A DNA stretch of 5,135 nt from Endomicrobium sp. (GCA_031273885.1 JAISRA010000054.1:1-5135); one strand, 5' to 3'; positions 1 through 5,135 are shown, counted from the first letter of the stretch. Notes: generated by a model from the letters alone, not told the origin. A program made the numbers and translations.

Positions 1-717
1 ATAAAGTGTTACAAAGAAATTGCCTCAACGCAGACGGCTGTTAAGAAATTAGCAGAAAAAGGTTTTGACGAAGGCATTGTAATTGTTTCGGAAAGACAAA
101 CTAAAGGTTACGGACGTATTAATAGAACATGGAATTCAGATGTCGGCGGTTTGTGGTTTTCAATGCTTTTAAAGCCTTTAATACGTCCTGATGAGGTTTC
201 CAAGTTAACATTGTTATTAAGCATTGCTTTAAATAGAATTCTTGAAAGAAATTATAAAGTAAGCTCCCAAATAAAATGGCCTAACGATGTGATTATATAC
301 GGGAAAAAGATTGCGGGTATTATAGTTGAAATATCTGCAGAACAAGGCATAACGAATTGGATTGTCTCGGGAATAGGCATAAATATCAACAATGAATTAC
401 CTGAAGATTTAAAAGATACTGCAATTTCTTTGAAAGATATTTTAAGAACAGAAGTAAATAGAGCTGAATTTATGGCTGTATTTTTAATCGAATTTGAAAA
501 ACTGTATCTTGATTTTCAAAAAAACGGATTTAAACAATTTCTCGAGGAATACAATGACAAAATTGCATATAAGAATGATTTGATAACGATTGACAACGGC
601 TGTAGTGTAACAATCGGGAAAAACTTTGGTATAGATGAAGACGGAAAACTTATTGTAAAAACAAATGATAGATTTGAGAAAGTGATGTCAGGCACTTTAA
701 GAAAACTGGAAAAGTAA
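1..717 (+). CDS. birA: Biotin-[acetyl-CoA carboxylase] ligase, 5'-truncated by window edge
   Basis: Cytoplasmic enzyme that activates biotin to biotinyl-5'-AMP and transfers it to the acceptor lysine of biotin-carrier proteins such as AccB. The frame is open from base 1, giving 238 residues before TAA. Visible motifs are STQ near residue 9 (STN in E. coli BirA), the biotin/AMP loop TKGYGRINR at 34-42, KWPND at 92-96, GKKIAGIIVE at 101-110 with the lysine-containing active-site strand, and GIGININ at 124-130. The C-terminal SH3-like domain includes GIDEDGKL at 210-217 and SGTL at 230-233. The whole catalytic core and C-terminal domain are present, so only the N-terminus is missing. Whether an HTH repressor domain lies upstream cannot be seen. 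In the biotin loop the first, third and fourth positions of the E. coli GRGRRGR motif are kept, but N replaces the last glycine. No terminator is visible after the stop. Confidence 0.95.
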   Translation: MKCYKEIASTQTAVKKLAEKGFDEGIVIVSERQTKGYGRINRTWNSDVGGLWFSMLLKPLIRPDEVSKLTLLLSIALNRILERNYKVSSQIKWPNDVIIYGKKIAGIIVEISAEQGITNWIVSGIGININNELPEDLKDTAISLKDILRTEVNRAEFMAVFLIEFEKLYLDFQKNGFKQFLEEYNDKIAYKNDLITIDNGCSVTIGKNFGIDEDGKLIVKTNDRFEKVMSGTLRKLEK

Positions 718-836
718 ATAGAATTAGAAAAATAAAATTGAAGCCTGCACCTATAAGTAAGAAATATTTTAACGAGGAAATACGCTTTGATTTTAGTTTT
801 TATGAAAAATAATGCTAATTATGCAGTATAATTTAT

Positions 837-865
837 AGTACATAATTGGTCAATTATGTTATAAT
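837..865 (+). promoter_or_regulatory. Candidate promoter for the 906-1401 operon
   Basis: A perfect TATAAT lies at 860-865, 41 bases before the ATG at 906, which would give a leader of roughly 34 nt. At 17 bp spacing the -35 position (837-842) reads AGTACA, matching TTGACA only in its last three bases, so the promoter would be weak or activator-dependent. A second TATAAT at 827-832 has no recognisable -35. Consensus hexamers are common in AT-rich DNA, so this is an inference from position. Confidence 0.4.
841..858. promoter_or_regulatory. Perfect palindrome, candidate operator
   Basis: CATAATTG-GT-CAATTATG is an exact 8-2-8 inverted repeat, extending by one more A/T pair to 840-859. It sits in the spacer directly upstream of the TATAAT at 860-865, the classic place for a dimeric repressor to block RNA polymerase. 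A two-base loop makes it a poor RNA hairpin, and there is no U-run, so it is not a terminator. The cognate regulator is not in the window. Confidence 0.45.
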
Positions 866-905
866 CTTAACGTTATGATTTCGGAAGTAATAAAAGCGGG
901 CACCA

Positions 906-1088
906 ATGAATCATGATAAAAAAGTAATTTTGTACAAGAATATATTTTTAATATCAACTATATCCGGAGTAATCGGAGTATATGCCATTTGTAAACAGAT
1001 TATTGTTTTAGGGTGGGTGTTGATAGCAATATGGGCTGTTCTTTCTGTTATTGTAAGGATTTTGATAGTAAAGGATAAAAAACTATAA
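906..1088 (+). CDS. Small two-helix membrane protein, unknown function
   Basis: A 60-residue protein I do not recognise. It has a charged N-terminus (MNHDKK), a hydrophobic segment at about 13-29, a short break with K30-Q31, a second hydrophobic segment at about 32-50, and a basic tail ending KDKKL. This suggests a hairpin in the inner membrane with both ends cytoplasmic. The start is fixed by an in-frame TAA at 891-893 and the only ATG at 906; the ribosome site is weak (AAAGCGGG at 893-900). It ends 16 bp before the YbaB-like gene, so the two are probably co-transcribed from the promoter near 860. No cleavable signal peptide is evident. Hydrophobicity, clean termination and spacing support a real gene; the function is open. 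Confidence 0.6.
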   Translation: MNHDKKVILYKNIFLISTISGVIGVYAICKQIIVLGWVLIAIWAVLSVIVRILIVKDKKL

Positions 1089-1104
1089 TAAAAAGGAATT
1101 TAAG

Positions 1105-1401
1105 ATGGAATTATTTAAGATGGCAAAAGAAGCGATGGCTATGAGAAGTAAAATAAGCGAGATGGACAAAAAATTAAAGGCTCATATTATAGATGTTGAA
1201 TATAAAGAGGTAAAAATTCGAATAAATGCTAAAAATGAGTTTTTAAGTTTAAATATTTCTCAAGACTTGCTCAATGAAAAGAAAGAGAATATAGAAAAAG
1301 TTATATTGGGGGCTTTTGAAGAAGCCCGTAAAAAAGCGCAAAGCGTTATGTCGGAAGAAGCCAAGAGAATTACAGGCGGCATGAAAATACCAGGACTATG
1401 A
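1105..1401 (+). CDS. ybaB: YbaB/EbfC family nucleoid-associated DNA-binding protein
   Basis: A 98-residue protein matching the family in length (about 100-110) and layout. It has an N-terminal charged helix (about 1-25), a beta region (about 27-54, with VKIRI and FLSLNIS), a long helix (about 59-88, with VILGAFEEARKKAQSVM) and the typical end TGGMKIPGL. Family members form dimers that bind DNA and associate with the nucleoid. The start is supported by AAGGA at 1093-1097, seven bases before the ATG. In many bacteria the gene lies between dnaX and recR. Here neither neighbour is present: a small membrane-protein gene precedes it and a gene relic follows, so the usual cluster has been broken or was never present. 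No terminator is obvious after the stop. Confidence 0.88.
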   Translation: MELFKMAKEAMAMRSKISEMDKKLKAHIIDVEYKEVKIRINAKNEFLSLNISQDLLNEKKENIEKVILGAFEEARKKAQSVMSEEAKRITGGMKIPGL

Positions 1402-1478
1402 GAAATATTTGAAATTAACAACAGATTTTTTGCATTGTATGAAAAATTTTATGCATAGCCGATATATTTTCATCGTGA

Positions 1479-1796
1479 ATTCATGTAGAAAAATTGTTTG
1501 AAAATTTCATGAAACATTTTTTTTCAACGGAATGGTTTTTCACAGCTCCATCTATAGCATGCCGATCCGCAAGAAAGTCAAAGGAATTTCAGAGAATGCG
1601 TTGCAAGTCAGTAAAACTGCTACAACAATCTTTATACAATTAATCAGAAGTAACAACTTTGATAACCTTATTAATCCGGCAAATTTTGTGGTGTTTTTTT
1701 ACACAAAACGAACTTGATCTGTTATGCGGCAAAAGGCGCAATAAAAGTTATTTGACGGGAAAAAAACACAGCTGTAAGCATTATCGTACATTGTAA
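1479..1796 (+). pseudogene. Decayed reading frame with one in-frame stop
   Basis: One frame is open from 1479 to 1796 apart from a TAA at 1641-1643. It has no good start or ribosome site. The part before the stop includes SARKSKEFQRMRCKSV and LLQQSLYN. The part after the stop (1644-1793) includes SEVTTLITLLIRQILW, FFTQNELDLLCGKRRNKS and YLTGKKH, which read like protein rather than random AT-rich DNA. At the matching position in the 2525-2809 relic the codon is CAA, so the TAA is probably a Gln-to-stop change. A parallel frame at 1532-1717 (61 codons) is open but gives less protein-like sequence. Frame changes between the two copies suggest indels as well. I cannot name the ancestor; a transposase or other mobile-element protein is possible but unproven. 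Confidence 0.45.
1565..1635 (+). repeat. Dispersed relic repeat, copy A
   Basis: Aligns with 2643-2708. The first 27 bases, beginning ATCCGCAAG, match at 24 positions, and the end (CAACAATCTTTAT, 1623-1635) is identical over 13 bases. The two blocks are collinear, with a net 5 bp length difference between them. Weaker similarity runs upstream through T-rich stretches (about 1517-1564 against 2594-2642). This supports common descent of the two flanking relics. Confidence 0.6.
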
Positions 1797-1885
1797 GGAA
1801 TAAATGATAAATTTTCTATTTCTTCAACAGGTATTTTTAATTTACAATCAACAGTATTTAGCAGTAAGTTTATAGGGGGCTGGAA

Positions 1886-2164
1886 ATGAGTATTTATGAG
1901 ATTTTAATGATGATTTGCTGGGGAATAGCATGGCCTTTTGCAATATACAAATCATATAAATCACAAAGCAATGCCGGCAAGAGCTTGATATTTGTATTAG
2001 TTGCTTTGTTTGGGTATATATGCGGAATATTGCATAAAATATTTTACAACTGTGATTATGTCATTTTATTATATCTTGTCAATTTTGTATTAATTTTGAT
2101 AGATTTATGTTTATATTTTAGAAATTATTGGAAAGCTAAAGAAAAAATGTGCCAGGCAAAATAA
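1886..2164 (+). CDS. PQ-loop / SemiSWEET-like three-helix membrane protein
   Basis: A 92-residue protein with three hydrophobic segments at about 4-21, 33-52 and 59-78, the size and topology of bacterial SemiSWEET half-transporters, which dimerise to carry sugars. The first helix ends in a PQ-loop-like turn (GIAWPFAIYKSYKS, 13-26), with WP where PQ is usual, followed by QSNAGKSL. The third helix carries N66, a position where SemiSWEETs often have a substrate-facing Asn; that correspondence is inferred. The tail is basic. The start is well supported: AGGGGG at 1874-1879, six bases before the ATG. It is flanked by relics and stands alone, with a convergent tRNA gene starting 32 bases past its stop. 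Substrate cannot be told from the sequence; sugar transport is a family-level inference, and an uncharacterised PQ-loop protein is the alternative. Confidence 0.65.
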   Translation: MSIYEILMMICWGIAWPFAIYKSYKSQSNAGKSLIFVLVALFGYICGILHKIFYNCDYVILLYLVNFVLILIDLCLYFRNYWKAKEKMCQAK

Positions 2165-2195
2165 AATTGAATAACAATAAGGCTGAACATATTAT

Positions 2196-2279
2196 TGCTG
2201 AGGGCGGGATTTGAACCCGCACCGCCCTTTCGGGGACAGGCTTCTGAGACCTGCGTGTCTGCCGTTCCACCACCTCAGC
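2196..2279 (-). tRNA. tRNA-Leu (anticodon CAG)
   Basis: An 84-nt class II tRNA read on the minus strand. The acceptor stem GCTGAGG/CCTCAGC is perfect, with discriminator A at 2196. The D-arm includes GGTGGAACGGCAGAC. The anticodon stem CAGGT/GCCTG encloses the loop CTCAGAA, giving anticodon CAG for CTG codons. A long variable arm (CCCCGAAAGGGCGG region) is typical of tRNA-Leu. The T-arm is GCGGG-TTCAAAT-CCCGC. The 3' CCA is not encoded (the next bases are ATA), so a CCA-adding enzyme is required. No tRNA-terminal attachment-site duplication is seen. Confidence 0.95.
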
Positions 2280-2325
2280 TTAAAACGATTGAAAGATCAT
2301 CTTAATTTAAGAATAAATCGTAAGG

Positions 2326-2354
2326 ATAGTACCATATAATCATACATTTTACAA
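2326..2354 (-). promoter_or_regulatory. Candidate tRNA-Leu promoter
   Basis: On the minus strand, TTGTAA (2354-2349) and TACTAT (2331-2326) are separated by exactly 17 bp, with a TG one base before the -10 (extended -10). Each hexamer matches consensus at four of six positions. Transcription would begin near 2319, about 40 nt before the mature tRNA 5' end, which RNase P would trim. No terminator is visible on the far side of the tRNA. Confidence 0.4.
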
Positions 2355-2524
2355 TCAACATTTGCCAGTCAACAGATACAAGAAAATATAACTGTGGCCG
2401 CTCTGTAACTTTCCATGAAAATTATCATAGAAAAAAAGGAACATTGATAAACAAACTTGATTAAAATATGCTACCCTATTACAACATCCTATGCGCGGCT
2501 TTATCCTTATGTCTAACATAAAAA
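2355..2524. other. Gene-free spacer
   Basis: No frame here looks like a real gene. The only item is an 18-codon open stretch from ATG 2468 to TAA 2519-2521, reading MLPYYNILCAALSLCLT. It is hydrophobic and in frame with the relic starting at 2525, separated by that stop and one codon. It has no ribosome site. It may be the eroded N-terminus of the relic or chance. A short inverted repeat TTATG-TCTAA-CATAA at 2507-2521 lacks a proper U-run. Confidence 0.4.
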
Positions 2525-2809
2525 ATGTTTAAAAACTTTAGGGAAGAGAAGCATCTAATGAGAAAGGAAAAAGAAAAAATTAAGATAAGAGGTCTTTTTT
2601 TAAAGGGTCTGATTTTTTCAATATTCCAAATAAAACAAAACAATCCGCAAGCAAGTCAAAAGAATATCACAGTGCGTTATTACAAATCAGTAGTGCAACA
2701 ATCTTTATGTAATCAACCCAAAACAATAAAATCACTAACTTTATTTTCAGATATACTAGAACCATGGGTAACTAACGTTCAAGAGATGCATCCTGCTTTT
2801 ATGATCTAA
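2525..2809 (+). pseudogene. Relic reading frame related to 1479-1796
   Basis: A 94-codon open frame with no ribosome site, strongly Lys-rich at the start and unlike any family I recognise. Its middle (NPQASQKN, then YYKSVVQQSLCNQPK at about 64-71 codons in) corresponds to DPQESQRN and KSVKLLQQSLYN in different frames of the 1479-1796 relic, consistent with indels after duplication. The tail (LEPWVTNVQEMHPAFMI) has no clear counterpart. It may be a remnant of a repeated gene family or mobile element. A short intact gene is possible but less likely given the missing ribosome site and the frame changes between copies. Confidence 0.4.
2643..2708 (+). repeat. Dispersed relic repeat, copy B
   Basis: Partner of 1565-1635, same strand: 24 of the first 27 bases match, and 2696-2708 (CAACAATCTTTAT) is identical. 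The CAA at the position aligned with the copy A stop codon shows that copy A carries the nonsense change. Confidence 0.6.
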
Positions 2810-2876
2810 GCGCCGGATCTTTAAAATCTTATCAGACGCAAATAATCAGAACATACCGAATATAGAAAGGAATCAA

Positions 2877-2915
2877 ATGTCAAAAGACATTGTATTTTTT
2901 AATTTTAAAGAATAA
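2877..2915 (+). CDS. Possible 12-residue leader or truncated gene start
   Basis: The ATG at 2877 follows a strong ribosome site (AGAAAGGA, 2864-2871) by five bases and opens a 12-codon frame, MSKDIVFFNFKE, ending at TAA 2913-2915. The stop lies 14 bases before the ATG of the large surface-protein gene, so it could be a leader peptide coupled to that gene. It could equally be the surviving start of a replaced gene. The ribosome site is better than most in the window; the length prevents any stronger statement. Confidence 0.25.
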   Translation: MSKDIVFFNFKE

Positions 2916-2917
2916 AA

Positions 2918-2922
2918 AAGGG
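2918..2922 (+). promoter_or_regulatory. Ribosome binding site of the surface-protein gene
   Basis: AAGGG with seven bases to the ATG at 2930. It fixes the start of the long frame, which then encodes a canonical signal peptide at once. Confidence 0.7.
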
Positions 2923-2929
2923 TACAAGA

Positions 2930-5135
2930 ATGAAGAAAGTATTAATGTTAATATTAATTATGATGATGCTTGCGGGTGTTAAAGAGGTAGTGTGGGCGAA
3001 AGAAGTAAGAGTTTCGAATTTTTCTGAGTTTAATGCTGCTATAAGTTCAAGAGAGGAACAAACTATAATAGTGGCGGATCACATTAAGTCAGAGGGAACC
3101 TGTAACGTAGGCGCTGGCGGTAAAACAGTGATCGGCGGAGGTTTCAATTTGGATGGTAATGAAAATGATGCTTTTAGACTTAGAGGTGGTAAGACCTTAA
3201 AAATAACCGGAAAGTTAACAATGGAAAACTTTGGATACTTGATTAATTGTGCTGAATCAAGTGTAAGTTTTGACGATTCAGAGATAAAGATTTCAAATAA
3301 TGTGATACCCAGTTATGGAACAATGTTTTTTTCTGCAAAATCAAGTTTAAATATTAATAATTCTAAAATGGAGCTTTCAAACAACAATATGAGCGAGCGT
3401 GGCGGAGTGCTAGCTTGTTGTCTAAAAACAACTGTAACTATTAATGCTTCAACCTTAACGTTTTTAAGTAATCAAGCAAGCACCGGTGGAGCAATATATT
3501 GTGAGGAAGTAAGTTTAAATATTGACGGCTCAAATTTAACGTTTTTAAATAATAAAACATTGCAGTATGGCGGAGCACTGTATTGTAGCAATTCAAGTAT
3601 AAGTTTTAGTAGTTCAAATATAACATTTTCAAGTAATACCTCATCAATAGGAAATGGCGGAGCACTGTATTGCAGCAATTCAAGTATAAGTTTTAGTAGT
3701 TCAAATATAATATTTTCAAATAATGTCGCAAGTCATGGTGATGGCGGAGCGGTAGCTTGCTCTTCCGGGCAAATAATCTTTAAAGACGGCAAGGCGGTGG
3801 AGTTCACCGGCAATAAAGCACGAAATGGCGGAGCACTGTATTGCAGCAATTCAAGTATAAGTTTTAGTAGTTCAAATATAATATTTTCAAATAATGTCGC
3901 AAGTCATGGTGATGGCGGAGCGATGTCCCTTCTAAAATCAACTCTAACTATCAACGGAGCAAGTTTAATATTTTCAAATAATACCTCATCAATGGGAAAT
4001 GGCGGAGCGGTAGCTTGCTCTTCCGGGCAAATAATCTTTAAAGACAGCAAGGTGGTGGAGTTCACCGGCAATAAAGCACAAAATGGAGGAGCATTGTGTA
4101 TACAATGCGGAAGGATAGTAAAACTAACAAATGTAAGGTTTAGAGATAATATAGCGACAGAAAAGGGAGGCGGGATATACATAGGAAGAGAAGGTAAGTT
4201 AACAATAACTACAAATGAAAATAAAATAAGCGAATTTGTCGGAAACAAAGCAAATGGACAATCAAATGGAATATATATGTATGGAGCAGGTACAATAACC
4301 TTTAACGGGGCCGGGCGCGTAAATATGAAAGACGCAATAATGGCAACAGGATGCAATATAAATATAGAAGATAGTTGTGAGTTTTACTTAAGCGGCGTGG
4401 AAATATCTAGAATAGGAGATTTAAAAATAGGAGACAGCAGCACGTTTAACTTAGAAGCAAATACGCGGATGGCAATATACGGAGATTTAACGATAGAGAG
4501 CAACGGAGTGTTTAATACGGGTTTTGGGATGGAAGAGGCGATATCAATATTGGGTAGTTATATACAATCAGGTACGTGGACAATAGGTATAGAAAAAAGA
4601 GAAATCAACAATTATTTATACGTAACTGAGGATGTAATTTTGGGTATAGGGAGTACATTAAATATAGATATGAGTGAAACAGGAGCGGATAATGAGCTGA
4701 GAGCGTATAGGTTGATAAACTACGAAAAAGATTGTATAGGTAAATTTGGAAGAGTGGTTTTTAGCAGCACAAGCAAAAATCCAAATTACGAATTAATATA
4801 TGGTAGTAATAGTATAGTATTGACGGTAAAAGTCTCGACAGGAACAGAAAAAGATTCGGAAGTCTCGGCTGGAAGAGAAAAAGACTCGGAAGTCTCGGCT
4901 GGAAGAGAAAAAGACTCGGAAGTCTCAGTGGGAACAAATTTTGCTGGAATAAAAGGATTAAACGCCAATCAGAAAGAAGTGGCAAGGACGTTGGACGTTT
5001 TATCTGTAAAGGAGCAAGGAGAGAAACTGGCAGAAATAGGATTGATAAATAATATGAGCGAAGAAGGCAAGAAAACAGTGTTAGGAGAGCTAAGCGGATA
5101 CTTTATAAGCAATGTGATAAAAGGAGGAGGGGAAG
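2930..5135 (+). CDS. Pmp-like modular autotransporter-type surface protein, 3' end beyond window
   Basis: An uninterrupted frame of 735 codons running off the right edge. Residues 1-23 form a signal peptide: MKK, a hydrophobic core LMLILIMMMLAG, and likely cleavage after VWA. Residues 24-150 begin the passenger. Residues 158-440 hold ten modules, each with GG[A/V/G] (at 158, 186, 214, 243, 272, 300, 329, 358, 386, 413) and an FxxN about 19 residues later (178, 205, 233, 262, 292, 319, 348, 378, 404, 436). This GGAI/FxxN pairing is the hallmark of chlamydial polymorphic membrane proteins and predicts a beta-helix. Residues 441-634 look like further beta-strand passenger. Residues 635-664 are a 10-residue tandem repeat. 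Residues 677-735 (LNANQKEVARTLDVL, then LGELSG) resemble the stretch before an autotransporter barrel. Secretion by a type V route is inferred; the barrel is not in view. Function is probably adhesion or surface display. Confidence 0.85.
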   Translation, partial: MKKVLMLILIMMMLAGVKEVVWAKEVRVSNFSEFNAAISSREEQTIIVADHIKSEGTCNVGAGGKTVIGGGFNLDGNENDAFRLRGGKTLKITGKLTMENFGYLINCAESSVSFDDSEIKISNNVIPSYGTMFFSAKSSLNINNSKMELSNNNMSERGGVLACCLKTTVTINASTLTFLSNQASTGGAIYCEEVSLNIDGSNLTFLNNKTLQYGGALYCSNSSISFSSSNITFSSNTSSIGNGGALYCSNSSISFSSSNIIFSNNVASHGDGGAVACSSGQIIFKDGKAVEFTGNKARNGGALYCSNSSISFSSSNIIFSNNVASHGDGGAMSLLKSTLTINGASLIFSNNTSSMGNGGAVACSSGQIIFKDSKVVEFTGNKAQNGGALCIQCGRIVKLTNVRFRDNIATEKGGGIYIGREGKLTITTNENKISEFVGNKANGQSNGIYMYGAGTITFNGAGRVNMKDAIMATGCNINIEDSCEFYLSGVEISRIGDLKIGDSSTFNLEANTRMAIYGDLTIESNGVFNTGFGMEEAISILGSYIQSGTWTIGIEKREINNYLYVTEDVILGIGSTLNIDMSETGADNELRAYRLINYEKDCIGKFGRVVFSSTSKNPNYELIYGSNSIVLTVKVSTGTEKDSEVSAGREKDSEVSAGREKDSEVSVGTNFAGIKGLNANQKEVARTLDVLSVKEQGEKLAEIGLINNMSEEGKKTVLGELSGYFISNVIKGGGE
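3569..3635 (+). repeat. Diverged module copy within the surface-protein gene
   Basis: Module 3 DNA (from GGCGGAGCACTG) matches 3656-3722 at an 87 bp (29-codon) offset with only a few substitutions, for example T for C in the Cys codon. It is an older duplicate of the module that was later copied exactly to 3822. Confidence 0.75.
3651..3751 (+). repeat. 101 bp perfect repeat, copy 1
   Basis: Identical over all 101 bases to 3822-3922, offset 171 bp (57 codons, in frame). It encodes module 4, from GNGGALYCSN to SHGDGGA. Identity at silent positions shows recent duplication or gene conversion. Confidence 0.9.
3741..3821 (+). repeat. 81 bp near-perfect repeat, copy 1
   Basis: Matches 3999-4079 at an offset of 258 bp (86 codons) with two differences, both changing the amino acid (Gly to Ser and Ala to Val). 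It encodes the alternative module type with ACSSGQIIFKD and VEFTGNKA. Confidence 0.88.
3822..3922 (+). repeat. 101 bp perfect repeat, copy 2
   Basis: Exact copy of 3651-3751, encoding module 6. Identity stops abruptly at the GCG codon of GGA, after which the sequence switches to a different module (MSLLKST) in place of VACSSG: a clean recombination junction at a shared GGCGGAGCG. Confidence 0.9.
3999..4079 (+). repeat. 81 bp near-perfect repeat, copy 2
   Basis: Second copy of 3741-3821, encoding module 8, with two substitutions. The upstream flank (about 3968-3998) instead resembles 3627-3650 (TAATACCTCATCAAT), so this stretch is a mosaic of two other modules. Confidence 0.88.
4832..4921 (+). 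repeat. Three 30 bp in-frame tandem repeats
   Basis: Units at 4832-4861, 4862-4891 and 4892-4921, followed by a partial unit. Units 2 and 3 are identical; unit 1 differs at four bases. They encode VSTGTEKDSE, VSAGREKDSE and VSAGREKDSE (residues 635-664), a charged, probably flexible linker between the passenger and the pre-barrel segment. Copy number could change by slippage or recombination without a frameshift. Confidence 0.92.

Noticed and set aside
738..812. TTG-initiated 24-codon frame after birA (KPAPISKKYFNEEIRFDFSF)
   Set aside because: Protein-like in tone but no ribosome site, no recognised family and too short; could be a gene remnant.
875..916. 13-codon frame MISEVIKAGTNES overlapping the start of the small membrane protein
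   Set aside because: No ribosome site, only about 3 nt from the predicted transcription start, and too short to judge.
1430..1520. AT-rich short inverted repeats after ybaB (for example TTTCATGAAA at 1505-1514 before a T-run)
   Set aside because: No loop or GC-rich stem, so not a credible intrinsic terminator.
2175..2197. CAATAA...TTATTG inverted repeat between the SemiSWEET-like gene and the tRNA
   Set aside because: A weak six-pair AT stem without a U-run and overlapping the tRNA 3' end; not a convincing terminator.
1841..2360. Shared 13-mer TTTACAATCAACA at 1841-1853 and 2348-2360
   Set aside because: One exact match of this length is about what chance gives in 5 kb of AT-rich DNA, and it does not fit the collinear alignment of the two relics.
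3472..3678. Minus-strand open frame of 68 codons
   Set aside because: Antisense shadow of the GGA-module repeats of the plus-strand surface-protein gene; its repetitive Pro-rich sequence is the reverse of those modules.
3569..4079. Regular repeats considered as a CRISPR array
   Set aside because: The repeats are coding, in frame and separated by related modules rather than unique equal-length spacers.
3904..4356. Minus-strand open frame of 150 codons
   Set aside because: Lies wholly within the plus-strand frame, which has a signal peptide, ribosome site and Pmp motifs; the reverse frame has no ribosome site or recognisable domain.
4761..4985. Two overlapping minus-strand frames with Leu/Phe-rich or Ser-rich repeats
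   Set aside because: Both are mirror translations of the 30 bp tandem repeat of the plus-strand gene.

Overview
The window is a 5.1 kb AT-rich stretch (roughly two thirds A+T by eye) of a bacterial chromosome. A large exported protein of the chlamydial Pmp type implies a diderm with an outer membrane. Shine-Dalgarno-led genes, two decayed gene relics and long gene-poor gaps suggest a host-associated lineage with some genome decay. Endomicrobium-like Elusimicrobiota would fit, but that is a guess from overall style; there is no rRNA or other marker here to prove it.

Layout. Positions 1-717 hold the 3' part of a biotin-protein ligase (birA), already open at the left edge. A 188 bp gap follows, with a TATAAT box preceded by a perfect 8-2-8 palindrome, a candidate operator-promoter. 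It leads into a small two-helix membrane protein (906-1088) and, 16 bp on, a YbaB/EbfC nucleoid-associated protein (1105-1401), probably one operon. Positions 1479-1796 hold a decayed reading frame with one in-frame stop. Next is an intact three-helix PQ-loop/SemiSWEET-like membrane protein (1886-2164), with a convergent tRNA-Leu(CAG) on the minus strand (2196-2279) just past its end. From 2281 to about 2876 there is no convincing intact gene, but 2525-2809 carries a diverged second copy of the 1479-1796 relic.

The right-hand 2.2 kb (2930 to the edge) is one continuous reading frame: the first 735 codons of a secreted modular protein. It has a signal peptide, ten GG[A/V/G] plus FxxN modules of about 28-29 residues that resemble chlamydial Pmp repeats, a three-copy 10-residue tandem repeat, and a segment resembling the region before an autotransporter beta-barrel. 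The barrel itself lies outside the window. The modules contain long exact DNA duplications (101 bp perfect; 81 bp with two mismatches), showing recent shuffling.

The left side is housekeeping (biotin attachment, nucleoid protein, tRNA). The right side is an accessory surface gene whose repeat structure could support variation. Nothing seen links the two functionally.
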